From: Oscillospiraceae bacterium
GTDB lineage: Bacteria; Bacillota; Clostridia; Oscillospirales; SIG627
Reading direction: 5' to 3'
Assembly: GCA_034925865.1 (NCBI GenBank)
Contig: JAYFRN010000008.1
Coordinates: forward strand, 46,677 to 110,676
Length of the DNA: 64,000 bases
Positions within the stretch are counted from its first letter, which is position 1; each line of letters begins with the position of its first letter. Both the position numbers and the translations under genes were made by a program. This document shows, in pieces, positions 23,961 to 32,349 of this stretch. Below the pieces are notes generated by a model. It searched no databases. It was given only the letters and a program-made list of their open reading frames with translations, and was not told where the DNA came from.

Positions 23961-24758
23961 TTATAAATTCTTCTTTGATATTCTTATTTCTACTCGCCTG
24001 TTCTGCGCCCAGTATTCTTCGGAATTTCCCTCAACATATGGACGATTGCACGAATATCCGGTAATTGACATTTTTGCTTGCGGAAGCTCGCATTTTTGAA
24101 CCAGAAATTTTAACACAGACAACGATCTTCCAGATGATAGCTCCCACGAAAAGAAATCTGTGTCAGATTGTGGTTTTGATGTTATATTCGCCGTATGACC
24201 TCCAATATCAATGTTAGCGATCATATCGTACGATTCATTCAATATCTGGCCAATGGTTTCTATTATGGGATAGCTGCTCTCCTTTAATACCGATTGATCG
24301 GGGTAAAAAAACACTCCTTCAACAAAGCGGAAATAAATATACCCGTCCATTTTTTCAACGGATACTTTATCCTCGTATCCTCGTGCGCTCAAAATTGTGT
24401 TTATCTTATGGAACAACTCGTCAAATTCATCTTTTTGAACAACATTGCCTCCTGTCTGCGCAGAATCCTCTGGAATATCAACCGCATCAGTAGGATCAGT
24501 TTTTGTCAAAGGCGGCACATATATATAATCGCTTTCATCTGTATGAGAAGTGTCTGTAGGCTGTGATTCGACTATGGCTGTTCCGCCGCCGAAGTTTTCC
24601 GAAAAGCTCGACATTAATTTTTTGTATTTTTCGGCATCCACTGCGCTCATTGCATAAAGCGCGATAAAAAGAACAAGCAGATTGTTCATTAAATCAGAAT
24701 ATGTAGTAAGCCATCTTCCGCCGTCAATACTGGGTGAGCTGTTGGTTCGTCTTTTCAT
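23961..24758 (-). CDS. motB: Flagellar motor stator protein MotB
   Basis: 265 residues. A short cytoplasmic N-terminus leads into the single membrane helix with the ion-binding aspartate in TTYSDLMNNLLVLFIALYAM (Asp22). The C-terminal half is an OmpA-like peptidoglycan-binding domain (about 130-260; IGGHTANITS, GYSCNRPYVEGNSEEYWAQN, RRVEIRI). It anchors the stator to the wall while MotA-MotB conduct ions to turn the motor. It overlaps motA by four bases (ATGA). The linker of about 75 residues rich in Asp/Thr is longer than the plug region of some homologues. Confidence 0.93.
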   Translation of the reverse strand: MKRRTNSSPSIDGGRWLTTYSDLMNNLLVLFIALYAMSAVDAEKYKKLMSSFSENFGGGTAIVESQPTDTSHTDESDYIYVPPLTKTDPTDAVDIPEDSAQTGGNVVQKDEFDELFHKINTILSARGYEDKVSVEKMDGYIYFRFVEGVFFYPDQSVLKESSYPIIETIGQILNESYDMIANIDIGGHTANITSKPQSDTDFFSWELSSGRSLSVLKFLVQKCELPQAKMSITGYSCNRPYVEGNSEEYWAQNRRVEIRISKKNL

Positions 24759-25579
24759 TTTTTCATCTGACCTTTGTTATCGGATTGGTCTTTAGACGCT
24801 TTTGTTTTATTCTTTCCTTCTATAATAAGGTACGATGAAAGCTGTTCGTTCAGCAATCTAGGATTCACACTATTTCTTATTGAGCAGACAGCTTCGATAA
24901 TCATTTCCTTTTCAAGTCTGTAATTCGCGAGTCTGCTTCTGAGCTTGGTTGCTGTCGGTATAAAAATAAGATTTGCAAGAAGAACACCATATAAAGTTGT
25001 AATAAAGGCAACGCCGATCGCTTTTGTAAGAGCGTTCGGATCTTCCATTCCCGCCGCAAGGACCTGAATAAGTCCTATAATTGTTCCAACCATTCCGAAT
25101 GCCGGACAAAACGCCGCGAATGAATCAAGCATCTGAATATTCTGGCTTCTGTTTTGCTCAAAGACATATATATCATTGCTTAGGATGTCACTGATCTTAT
25201 CCGGATCTGTTCCGTCCACAACCATCAGTATACCGCGTTTTAGAAACGGATCAGTTTTCTTTTTGGGATCTTCCGCTGATATTAACTTTTCCAGACTAAG
25301 CAGTCCGCTTTCGCGCGCGGTTTTTGAAAGGAATAATAAATAATCCATTGTGCTCCGAATTGTGGATTTAGGCTTAATAAGTACTTCTATAAGCATTTTG
25401 GGAAGATTCTTCAGCTGATTCATTCCGTAGCAGGCAAATACGGCTCCTAATGATCCGCCGAGTGTTATAACAAATGCGCTGGCCATTAAAAGCTTACCGA
25501 CGTTTCCGCCATCCATTGCGTATCCGCCGGCTATACTGCCGAATCCGATAATAAGTCCAAGTATGCTTGCTATATCCAT
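24755..25579 (-). CDS. motA: Flagellar motor stator protein MotA
   Basis: 274 residues from ATG 25579 (GGGAG site eight bases upstream; an ATG ten codons earlier is less likely). Four membrane segments in the MotA/TolQ/ExbB pattern: two at the N-terminus (ILGLIIGFGSIAGGYAMDGG, ASAFVITLGGSLGAVFACYG), a cytoplasmic loop with MDYLLFLSKTARESGLLSLE, then FGMVGTIIGLIQVLAAGM and ALTKAIGVAFITTLYGVLLA. The GMVGTIIGLI motif is diagnostic. It forms the pentameric ring around MotB. The pair is separated from the rest of the flagellar locus by repeat copy C. Confidence 0.95.
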   Translation of the reverse strand: MDIASILGLIIGFGSIAGGYAMDGGNVGKLLMASAFVITLGGSLGAVFACYGMNQLKNLPKMLIEVLIKPKSTIRSTMDYLLFLSKTARESGLLSLEKLISAEDPKKKTDPFLKRGILMVVDGTDPDKISDILSNDIYVFEQNRSQNIQMLDSFAAFCPAFGMVGTIIGLIQVLAAGMEDPNALTKAIGVAFITTLYGVLLANLIFIPTATKLRSRLANYRLEKEMIIEAVCSIRNSVNPRLLNEQLSSYLIIEGKNKTKASKDQSDNKGQMKK

Positions 25580-25709
25580 TATATAAACTCCCGAGACGAC
25601 ATTTTTCAACAGAGATTATCATAAAACGGTAATTATTATAATTGCAATTAAATAATAACTATATGTGATTGAAAAGCTCCAAATATCGGAGCTTATCACA
25701 AGGCTATAA

Positions 25710-25803
25710 TTATTAACTCGGCAATTAAATAATTACCACTAAAGGAGAAAAAGGCTCTGGTATGTGGGCTTTTCACTCTTGTAAAAAAAGGACTGTCTTA
25801 AAA
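25710..25803 (-). repeat. Palindromic repeat family, copy C (one end degraded)
   Basis: Starts TTATTAACTCGGCAATTAAA in the reverse orientation to copy B, has AGGAGAAAAAGGCTC and GGGCTTTTCACTC, then decays (AAAAAAGGACTGTC) and ends at the stop codon of the chaperone-like gene at 25805. Confidence 0.7.
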
Positions 25804-25804
25804 C

Positions 25805-26308
25805 TTAATCGCTCTTAAGATAAAAAGTTGAGTTTTTGACTGTTTTTTCGGTCATATCATACCCACAGGATACTTTTTCGCGTTCCTTCACGGCATGCAT
25901 ATTTGATATAATTTTATCTTTATATGCCAAAGCATGTTGATTCAATCGCTCATTAATCGACCTGCATGTATTAATAAGCTGTCTTGTTTCGGCATGTTTC
26001 TTTCGAAGCTCTCCGCACCATTCGGGAAACGATATATTTTCAAATTCCGGCTTCATTAAATTATCGAGTATTTTTTTGTATTCATCGCTCAGACGATCAA
26101 ATTTATTACGGAATTCGTCATCCAGTCCAATCAGTTTGTCAATAAGAAGCTGACGGTCATCCAGCGTTTTTGAAAAGCCTTCTATATCATCCTGTTCAAG
26201 CCGGTTAAGACCGCTGATACATATTACGGGGAAATTCCTGAGCAATTCATTCTTTCTTTGCACAAGCTGTTCAAGCTCTGATATTTGCTTAGGTAATTCT
26301 CCGTTCAT
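25805..26308 (-). CDS. Putative flagellar chaperone (FliT/FlgN-like)
   Basis: 167 residues, almost wholly alpha-helical, with heptad-like stretches (QISELEQLVQRKNELLRNFP; LIGLDDEFRNKFDRLSDEYK; INERLNQHALAYKDKIISNM). This pattern and the location right after fliS fit a FliT- or FlgN-type export chaperone, small helical proteins that guard flagellar subunits such as FliD before export. Sequence identity is too weak to name. It overlaps fliS by four bases (ATGA). The C-terminal ~30 residues are polar. Ending in repeat copy C. Confidence 0.6.
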   Translation of the reverse strand: MNGELPKQISELEQLVQRKNELLRNFPVICISGLNRLEQDDIEGFSKTLDDRQLLIDKLIGLDDEFRNKFDRLSDEYKKILDNLMKPEFENISFPEWCGELRKKHAETRQLINTCRSINERLNQHALAYKDKIISNMHAVKEREKVSCGYDMTEKTVKNSTFYLKSD

Positions 26309-26715
26309 GCTTTTTGGCTCTTTTCCTTGAGAGCGGCAGCATTGCGGCTTTCAGACTCGGCCTTTTCCCAGGTCGCGCATAATTCTCTGGTCATTGATAA
26401 AACCTGATCGAGGATAGCGACATCCTTGTTTAAATTAGCCTGCAGCAGTCTATCATCAATGAAATCATATAAAGCATACAGGCTTTTTGAAACTTCAAAG
26501 CTCATATTGAGTATGTCTGAAAGATATGCATATATGTCCTGCGCGTTAACAATAGAGTTATGCGCTCCGCAAATATCCTTTTCGTTTATGCATTTTATTG
26601 CTTTTGATATATTCACGGTTGCCTGTTTGAACAGCAGAATAATCTGTTCTCCCGGAGTCATCGCATTTACCGACTGCTCCCTGTATTTCTGGCACTGTGA
26701 TGCTGATGAAGTCAT
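26305..26715 (-). CDS. fliS: Flagellar export chaperone FliS
   Basis: 136 residues. Contains the FliS pattern: YREQSVNAMTPGEQIILLFK at the N-terminus (the conserved P-E-LI-LY-like region), then KAIKCINEKDICGAHNSIVN and YAYLSDILNMSFEVSKSLYA-LYDF. FliS binds the C-terminus of flagellin and prevents early polymerisation; in CsrA-FliW species it also frees FliW control indirectly by drawing flagellin out. It is the gene between fliD and a second chaperone-like gene, the usual order fliD-fliS-fliT. Confidence 0.9.
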   Translation of the reverse strand: MTSSASQCQKYREQSVNAMTPGEQIILLFKQATVNISKAIKCINEKDICGAHNSIVNAQDIYAYLSDILNMSFEVSKSLYALYDFIDDRLLQANLNKDVAILDQVLSMTRELCATWEKAESESRNAAALKEKSQKA

Positions 26716-26742
26716 AGAAAATCCACCTCTCGCATTATACGG

Positions 26743-28638
26743 TTAGTTTTTATTTGAACTAAATAATTGTGTTATATATGAGCTTTGCGAATTCATCTTT
26801 GCAATCGCGCTTTCCATGGTGGTAAACTGTCTCCAATAACGGTCTTCTTCGCTTGTGAGCTTTTCTTCCATGAAATCAATTTTAGTGTCGAGAGCGTTGA
26901 TTCTTTTACTGTATTCCGTTTCAGCGTTATAAGATGAATCGGGACTTCCGACTAGCGTTATAAGCGCGCCTTTTTTACCGACATTGCTTAGATTTTTCTT
27001 AATAATATCCGAAATTCTCGATAAAACGCCGTTTTCATTGAAACGCGTTTCCTGTTGCTCGGGTGTCGAATACAAAGAATATGATATATCGCTTTCTTTT
27101 GTAAACATCTCAAGCGTACCTTCGGCATCCTTGCTTAAAGCCGCGCGCAGCTTGTCTTTATCTATGTATAATTTACCTTTTTCGGAATATAGGCCGGTTG
27201 TGATACCGATTGATGACAGTGATCCGAGGCCGCTTATAGTTGAATACATACTGCTTCTGAGATCTGTTTCAATCGAAGTCAGATATGTGTCGTTCCTTAG
27301 AGTGCCGCTTTTAGCTTGTTCTGTCCATGTTTTTATTTCATTTTCTGATAGCTTTTCTTTCTCGTCATCTGTCAGAGGATCATAATCTTTGTAAACTTTT
27401 TCTGATGTAAGCGTCGTAAGAGAACCTAAAAGCTCATTATAATCGCTTATGAATGATGAAATTTTATCGGCAATAGAATCTACATCATAGTTCAGGCCGA
27501 TGCTGATATTTTCTGCGGTATCACCCGCTGCTTTTCCAAGAAGCTTTACCGTGCTTCCGTTCAGATCAAATGCGTTTGTGCTACGTGTCACGGTGATTTG
27601 ATCGCTTGGCTCTGACGAGCCGTACATATTAAGCTTTATTACGGCATCGGTTCCTGATTTTAACACTCCGGTGCCAAACATTGAATTCATCAATGAACCT
27701 GCTGTATCCTCAAAGCTGACAGAAGAAGCAACCCCGGTATCGTCTGAGACAAGTGTAAATTTATCTTCAAGCTGAGAATATGATACTTTGATTCCCGCGC
27801 TGCTTGAATTTATTCCGTTCATTATTTTGCTTACAGAATCATCGGAAGAAAACGAAAATGAAACTCCATTTATTTTAAACGCAATTCCAGTGTCCGGATC
27901 TGAGGCCGGAGAAGAAGAAAAGCCGGACGACGCAAGCGCCGAAACTAAATCAAGCCTGTTTGTAGCATATCCGCCAAAATCAAGTATTCCGGTCGGATTG
28001 TTTTCGGCTGTTTCAGTAAGGCTTATTGACAATATGCTGTTCTTTGAACTGAGTGTGACGCTGTCGTTGTTAAGGGACAAATCAACCCTGCCCGCTCCAA
28101 AAGAAGCGCTCAGAAGAGAATTAAGCTCGTTTACGACATCTTGAGAAGAAAGATAAGTTTTTTCGGAAAAGGTGAGTGTTTTTTTAATGCCGTCAAGAGT
28201 CACATCAATGCTTTTCCCAGACAGCTCAGAAAGATTTCCGGTATTTACCGATATAACAGGATCCGAGCTGACTGTATTGCTGCTCTTTACTGAGGCGGAA
28301 CTCGCGAGGCTTACGATATCGCTTATATAAATATTTCCCTTCACCGCATCAGAGCCGGGTGTCACCGACACATACGGAGAACTGTATGTGGCGCTGAGCT
28401 TGCTGAGCGATAATTTTAAATTACTGTCTGAGGTGCCGAAGGACTTGGTTTGAAAACTATTAAGCTTTGTCAATGTGCTTTTATAATACTCCTGTTTCCA
28501 TTCAAGTCTTGTTTTCTGCTGTTTTACTTTATCTATTCTTGCTTTGCTTTTGCTCATCATATTTGCGACAATGCTTTCGGTATCCATACCCGAAGCAAGC
28601 CCTGTTAAACGTGAAATTGATGATACTTTACTCGACAT
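26743..28638 (-). CDS. fliD: Flagellar filament cap protein FliD
   Basis: 631 residues from ATG 28638 (AAAGGAC site; an ATG six codons earlier overlaps it). N-terminal FliD_N signature SISRLTGLASGMDTESIVAN and KQQKTRLEWKQEYYKSTLTK; two central variable domains; C-terminal FliD_C with coiled-coil NALDTKIDFMEEKLTSEEDR, YWRQFTTMESAIAKMNSQSS. It caps the filament tip and folds incoming flagellin. A little longer than B. subtilis FliD (498), chiefly in the variable surface domains (residues ~180-400). Confidence 0.95.
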   Translation of the reverse strand: MSSKVSSISRLTGLASGMDTESIVANMMSKSKARIDKVKQQKTRLEWKQEYYKSTLTKLNSFQTKSFGTSDSNLKLSLSKLSATYSSPYVSVTPGSDAVKGNIYISDIVSLASSASVKSSNTVSSDPVISVNTGNLSELSGKSIDVTLDGIKKTLTFSEKTYLSSQDVVNELNSLLSASFGAGRVDLSLNNDSVTLSSKNSILSISLTETAENNPTGILDFGGYATNRLDLVSALASSGFSSSPASDPDTGIAFKINGVSFSFSSDDSVSKIMNGINSSSAGIKVSYSQLEDKFTLVSDDTGVASSVSFEDTAGSLMNSMFGTGVLKSGTDAVIKLNMYGSSEPSDQITVTRSTNAFDLNGSTVKLLGKAAGDTAENISIGLNYDVDSIADKISSFISDYNELLGSLTTLTSEKVYKDYDPLTDDEKEKLSENEIKTWTEQAKSGTLRNDTYLTSIETDLRSSMYSTISGLGSLSSIGITTGLYSEKGKLYIDKDKLRAALSKDAEGTLEMFTKESDISYSLYSTPEQQETRFNENGVLSRISDIIKKNLSNVGKKGALITLVGSPDSSYNAETEYSKRINALDTKIDFMEEKLTSEEDRYWRQFTTMESAIAKMNSQSSYITQLFSSNKN

Positions 28639-28697
28639 GATAAACTGTCCTTTCATATAAGCTTTAAGCTTAATTATTTTTGGTTTTTGTTTTTTTA

Positions 28698-28804
28698 TTA
28701 TTAAAACGGAAAATAAATAATCCTTGTTTTAAAAGAAAGAAAAGCCCATACACCAGAACCTTTTCTCTCTTTCAGAGGTTATTATTCAATTGCCGAATTA
28801 ATAA
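28698..28804 (+). repeat. Palindromic repeat family, copy D (107 bp)
   Basis: TTATTAAAACGGAAAATAAA start, AAGAAAGAAAAGCCC and ACCTTTTCTCTCTT arms, end TTGCCGAATTAATAA. Located just upstream of fliD. Confidence 0.75.
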
Positions 28805-28979
28805 ATATTTTTTATACTTCCGCTATTATACCGCAGAACAATATTCTGCGCTGTATAATATATCGGTTGTAAACCTAAAACAGTTTAGTTGTATAGCTTT
28901 AAAATAACTATAATTAGCCGGCCGACAGTCACAAAGTAAAATACAACCGCGACTACCATATTATGAATTATCACGGATT

Positions 28980-29024
28980 TCAAGAGATTTTGGTTTGATA
29001 ACTCATTTCCGTCAAGCAACTCAT
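28980..29024 (-). other. 14-codon open frame downstream of a promoter
   Basis: AAGGA is followed five bases later by ATG; the frame encodes MSCLTEMSYQTKIS and stops. It starts about 25 bases downstream of a good -10 box. It may be a leader peptide for the fliD transcript or the trace of a lost gene. No family known. Confidence 0.3.
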
Positions 29025-29051
29025 GACATTCCTTATCAGAAATCACAACAG

Positions 29052-29080
29052 ATTATACCATAGAATATTTGAAGAAACAA
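29052..29080 (-). promoter_or_regulatory. Sigma-A-like promoter upstream of fliD
   Basis: On the minus strand TTGTTT, a 17-base spacer, then TATAAT. It would produce a ~410-base leader to fliD running through repeat copy D. Confidence 0.6.
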
Positions 29081-29243
29081 TCTCTTTATTTTTCCCAATC
29101 CCAACTTTTTGTGAAAACCAGCTTATACTCTACTGAATAATGCCGTTTTTGAACGGCATAGGTTTTGGCAGTTGAAAAACCAGCCAAAGCCCTCCAGAAT
29201 CATTGATTTTGGAGTTCAGCATTCATTGATTGCCGCCTGTTTT

Positions 29244-29272
29244 CTAAATTGGTCGGGAGTCGACCAATTTAG
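29244..29272. repeat. Perfect 12-bp inverted repeat
   Basis: CTAAATTGGTCG and CGACCAATTTAG flank GGAGT. No T run follows, so a protein-binding site or element end is as likely as a terminator. Confidence 0.6.
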
Positions 29273-29287
29273 AGCGGGCATTATATA

Positions 29288-29340
29288 AAACGCTCCGTCG
29301 TATCCGGTTTTAATATTCAAACCGGATTTACGGAGCTTTT
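29288..29340 (-). terminator. Terminator of the chemotaxis unit
   Basis: GCTCCGT/ACGGAGC outer stem and ATCCGGTTT/AAACCGGAT inner stem, followed on the minus strand by GTTTTATATAAT. Lies 20 bases beyond cheW. Confidence 0.8.
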
Positions 29341-29362
29341 CAAAGCATATAAAAAATTTGTT

Positions 29363-29854
29363 TTAATCTGTGATAATCGCTAAAATATCGTCATGGTCAA
29401 TCAGCTTCTGATAATCGAGTAAAAGCTTGACTTCATTTCCGACCTTTCCAATGCCCTTGATAAACTTGTTGCTCGTTTTGTTTATCTCCGGCGGAGGTAC
29501 AATATCCGCGTCGGGAATCGTAAGAACCTCCGATACCCTATCGACAATAAGACCAATGTCGACACCGTCGAAGCATGCCACAATTATACATATTCTGTCG
29601 TTATACTCCAGCTGTTCCTTATCGAATCTCAGTCTTACATCCATCACCGGAATTATCCGACCCCGAAGGTTTATAATTCCTTTAATATACGCCGGAAGTC
29701 CGGGAAGCGTGGTTATCAGCTGCATTCCGATTATTTCGGTAACATACTTAATTTCCAGGCCGTAATATTCAGTGCCGAGATTAAATGTCAGATACCTTCC
29801 GTATTGAGTATCTTCTTCCATCTCAACCAATTCGGGAGCCAAAGTTCTGTTCAT
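29363..29854 (-). CDS. cheW: Chemotaxis coupling protein CheW
   Basis: 163 residues with a single CheW SH3-like domain from about residue 15: RYLTFNLGTEYYGLEIKYVT, EIIGMQLITTLPGLPAYIKG, IINLRGRIIPVMDVRLRF are the family signature. It links chemoreceptors to CheA in the signalling array. Its start overlaps the cheA stop by four bases, so the two are co-translated. Length is normal. Confidence 0.96.
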   Translation of the reverse strand: MNRTLAPELVEMEEDTQYGRYLTFNLGTEYYGLEIKYVTEIIGMQLITTLPGLPAYIKGIINLRGRIIPVMDVRLRFDKEQLEYNDRICIIVACFDGVDIGLIVDRVSEVLTIPDADIVPPPEINKTSNKFIKGIGKVGNEVKLLLDYQKLIDHDDILAIITD

Positions 29855-31902
29855 ATCTCTATCTCCTTTGTATTAATATCCGCGTTTACAAGCCATCTTG
29901 TATCAAGTATCTGGCTAATACTTCCGTCTCCGAGCAGAGTGCATCCCGACAGGCATTCGAGGTTCTTTATCCCCTTTAAATATTGAGGAAGCGTTTTAAC
30001 CACTACCTGCTGCCGTCCAATAAGAGCATCCGCAAATATGCAGCGCTTTCTATCATCCTGTTCTATTATTATCAGTATGCCGTCGTCAAGCTCGGTTACT
30101 TTTGTTTCTATATCCCATTGGCTGTGAAGACGCATTATAGCAAGGCACTCACCCCGCACCATTATAAATTCGTTTCCGCTCGTATCTTTGAAGATATTTT
30201 TCTTTAAGGGCTTAAATGATTCTCTGATTGCCGTTATAGGTATTGTAAATCTCGCGTTTCCAACTCCGATATTCATGCCGTCGATGATAGCCACCGTCAG
30301 CGGTATTTTAAGCATTACCGTCATGCCCTTGCCTTCAACACTGTCTACAGAAACGGAGCCTCCGACAGAAGTAATATTCTGCATGACAACATCCATTCCT
30401 ACGCCTCGGCCGCTGTACTCCGTAACGCTTTCATTTGTAGAAAAGCCCGGAAGATAAATCATATTGTAAATATCTTTTTCGGTCAATTCTGTTTCGAGCT
30501 TGTGTATAAGATCGTTTTTTCTCGCCTTACTCAATATTTTTTCTTTGTCAAGCCCGCGTCCGTCATCGCTGACGAATATCAAAACATCGCTGCCGGCATT
30601 TTGCGCTTCAAGGGTAACCGTACCGTATGGCTGTTTCCCGGCTTTTATCCTGTCCTCCATGCTTTCTATACCATGGTCTATGCTGTTCCTGACAAGGTGA
30701 ATCAAAGGATCAGATATATGCTCAATTATATTTTTATCGACATCTGTATCTTCTCCGATCAACTGAAGCCTTACATCCTTGCCAAGCTTTTTACTCATAT
30801 CCCTTACTATACGATGCATTTTTTGAAAGGTCGTGGCAAGAGGCACAAGCCTCAGCGACATAACCATGTCCTGCATTTCAAGAAGTATTTTTCTGAGATG
30901 AACCGCAGCTTTTCTGAAATTGGTAAGCTCGCAGCCGGCAAGATCCGGATTTTCTACAACCATCGCTTCTGCGATAACTATCTCTCCCATAAGATCCATC
31001 AGTTTATCAAGTTTTGATACGCCGACACTGATTATGCTTTGCGGCTGCTGATGATAATCTTTTGCTGACTTATCGTTATCCTCATCTTTTTCGGATTTAA
31101 CATCGGATTTTTCTACTTTTACAATCGGATCCACGTTTTGGATCTGCTTCTGCTCGTTATCTGCCGGAGCAGGTTTATTCTCATCAGTGAGCTCCATATC
31201 GCGAAGAAATGTCGTCTGTTTCAATATAGCAAACAGCTCGTCATATGTTTTTTCTGTTTCTATATGTATGATAAACCCGTTTGTTCTTATCTGCTTGGCG
31301 GTTTCATCGTTGTCTATTATATCCGCCGGCTCATAAGTTACCTTATCGGTAAATTCATTAAGCGCCAGAATGATCGAGTAGGCTCTTATATTTTCCATTT
31401 CGCAGCCTTGCTCAAAAAAAATAACGGCTTTATATTTATTTATTACAAGAGCTGATTCCGTCTTTGTTTCAATCTCCTCCGTAATAGCTCCGTTTTTTGT
31501 TGCGTTTAAAGTTTTTTCTATTCTGTCAACGAGCAGAGCGCAGTCGTTTTCCTGTGATTCGCTGCCGCTCCGTATTCTATCGATTTCTTTATTTATATAA
31601 TCCATACAAGACAGAATAAGATCAGATATATCGGAGCAATTATACTTTGCCCCGGGGTTTTCTCTTATGTAATAAAACAAATCCTCAACTCTGTGGGCGG
31701 TTGTCGATATATTGACATATGACATCATTGCCGCGGAGCCCTTTATTGTGTGCATTATGCGGAATATTTCGTTTATTGACTTCTCCGCGAAGCTCCCGGC
31801 TGCTTCTGTGTTGAGTATAATCTGTTCAAGCTGCTCGGTGTTCTGAGAAGTCTCATATATAAACATGTCAACAAGGGAATCATTTGCGGTATTTTCAGAC
31901 AT
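29851..31902 (-). CDS. cheA: Chemotaxis histidine kinase CheA
   Basis: 683 residues from ATG 31902. Domains: P1/HPt with phospho-His51 in FRIMHTIKGSAAMMSY; a P2-like region (~165-240) with an acidic linker; P3 dimerisation (~290-350, VSKLDKLMDLMGEIVIAEAM); P4 ATPase with N-box HLVRNSIDHGIESMEDRIKA, G1 VSDDGRGLDKEKI and G2 GFSTNESVTEYSGRGVGMDV; P5 CheW-like (~545-680). It phosphorylates CheY in response to receptor state. Downstream of cheY and overlapping cheW; upstream repeated ATG codons at 31923 and 31902, the latter chosen for family fit. Confidence 0.96.
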   Translation of the reverse strand: MSENTANDSLVDMFIYETSQNTEQLEQIILNTEAAGSFAEKSINEIFRIMHTIKGSAAMMSYVNISTTAHRVEDLFYYIRENPGAKYNCSDISDLILSCMDYINKEIDRIRSGSESQENDCALLVDRIEKTLNATKNGAITEEIETKTESALVINKYKAVIFFEQGCEMENIRAYSIILALNEFTDKVTYEPADIIDNDETAKQIRTNGFIIHIETEKTYDELFAILKQTTFLRDMELTDENKPAPADNEQKQIQNVDPIVKVEKSDVKSEKDEDNDKSAKDYHQQPQSIISVGVSKLDKLMDLMGEIVIAEAMVVENPDLAGCELTNFRKAAVHLRKILLEMQDMVMSLRLVPLATTFQKMHRIVRDMSKKLGKDVRLQLIGEDTDVDKNIIEHISDPLIHLVRNSIDHGIESMEDRIKAGKQPYGTVTLEAQNAGSDVLIFVSDDGRGLDKEKILSKARKNDLIHKLETELTEKDIYNMIYLPGFSTNESVTEYSGRGVGMDVVMQNITSVGGSVSVDSVEGKGMTVMLKIPLTVAIIDGMNIGVGNARFTIPITAIRESFKPLKKNIFKDTSGNEFIMVRGECLAIMRLHSQWDIETKVTELDDGILIIIEQDDRKRCIFADALIGRQQVVVKTLPQYLKGIKNLECLSGCTLLGDGSISQILDTRWLVNADINTKEIEI

Positions 31903-31952
31903 TTTTATGACCATGCCTTTCATTTTTACTGCTAAGTTTTATGCCTGCTCTT

Positions 31953-32318
31953 TCAGCTGGTCGCGGCAACCTTCAGAATCGTCTGTGTAATGTGTTCTTC
32001 TTTAAACGGCTTTACGATAAAGGATTTCGCTCCGCTTATTATCGCTTCCTTTACCATGCTTTCCTGCCCCATTGCGGAAACCATAATCACCTTTGCCTTC
32101 GGATTTATTTCCCGAATTTTTTTCAATGCCTCTATTCCTGTCATATCCGGCATTGTTATGTCCATTGTTATTACGTCAGGTTTGAACTCAAGGTATTTTT
32201 CTACTCCCTCTTGTCCGTTTTTTGCCTCTGCCACTACCATAAATCCATTTTTTACAAGTACATTTTTAATGGCAAGTCTCATAAATGCAGCGTCATCTAC
32301 TATCAGAACATTTATCAT
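31953..32318 (-). CDS. cheY: Chemotaxis response regulator CheY
   Basis: 121 residues, a lone receiver domain: acidic pocket Asp8-Asp9 (VLIVDDAAFMRLAIKNVLVK), phospho-acceptor Asp53 in DVITMDITMPDMTG, the MVSAMGQESM switch segment and the conserved Lys in FIVKPFKEE. Phospho-CheY binds the switch proteins FliM/FliY to alter rotation. It sits between the HD-GYP gene and cheA in one minus-strand unit; the ATG has GAGAGGTTATTTC upstream. Confidence 0.95.
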   Translation of the reverse strand: MINVLIVDDAAFMRLAIKNVLVKNGFMVVAEAKNGQEGVEKYLEFKPDVITMDITMPDMTGIEALKKIREINPKAKVIMVSAMGQESMVKEAIISGAKSFIVKPFKEEHITQTILKVAATS

Positions 32319-32349
32319 ATGAAATAACCTCTCCAGTGAATTTTCACGT

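Larger units (their letters stand above)
28639..29362. other. Long intergenic region between cheW and fliD
   Basis: 724 bases without a standard gene. Contents, in minus-strand order: terminator of the cheA-cheW unit (29288-29340), a perfect 12-bp inverted repeat (29244-29272), a sigma-A-like promoter (29052-29080), a 14-codon frame with ribosome site (28980-29024), and repeat copy D (28698-28804). Confidence 0.6.

Noticed and set aside
28805-29362. c-di-GMP or other riboswitch in the fliD leader
   Set aside because: The HD-GYP gene nearby made this attractive, but I could not find a conserved riboswitch core in the sequence.
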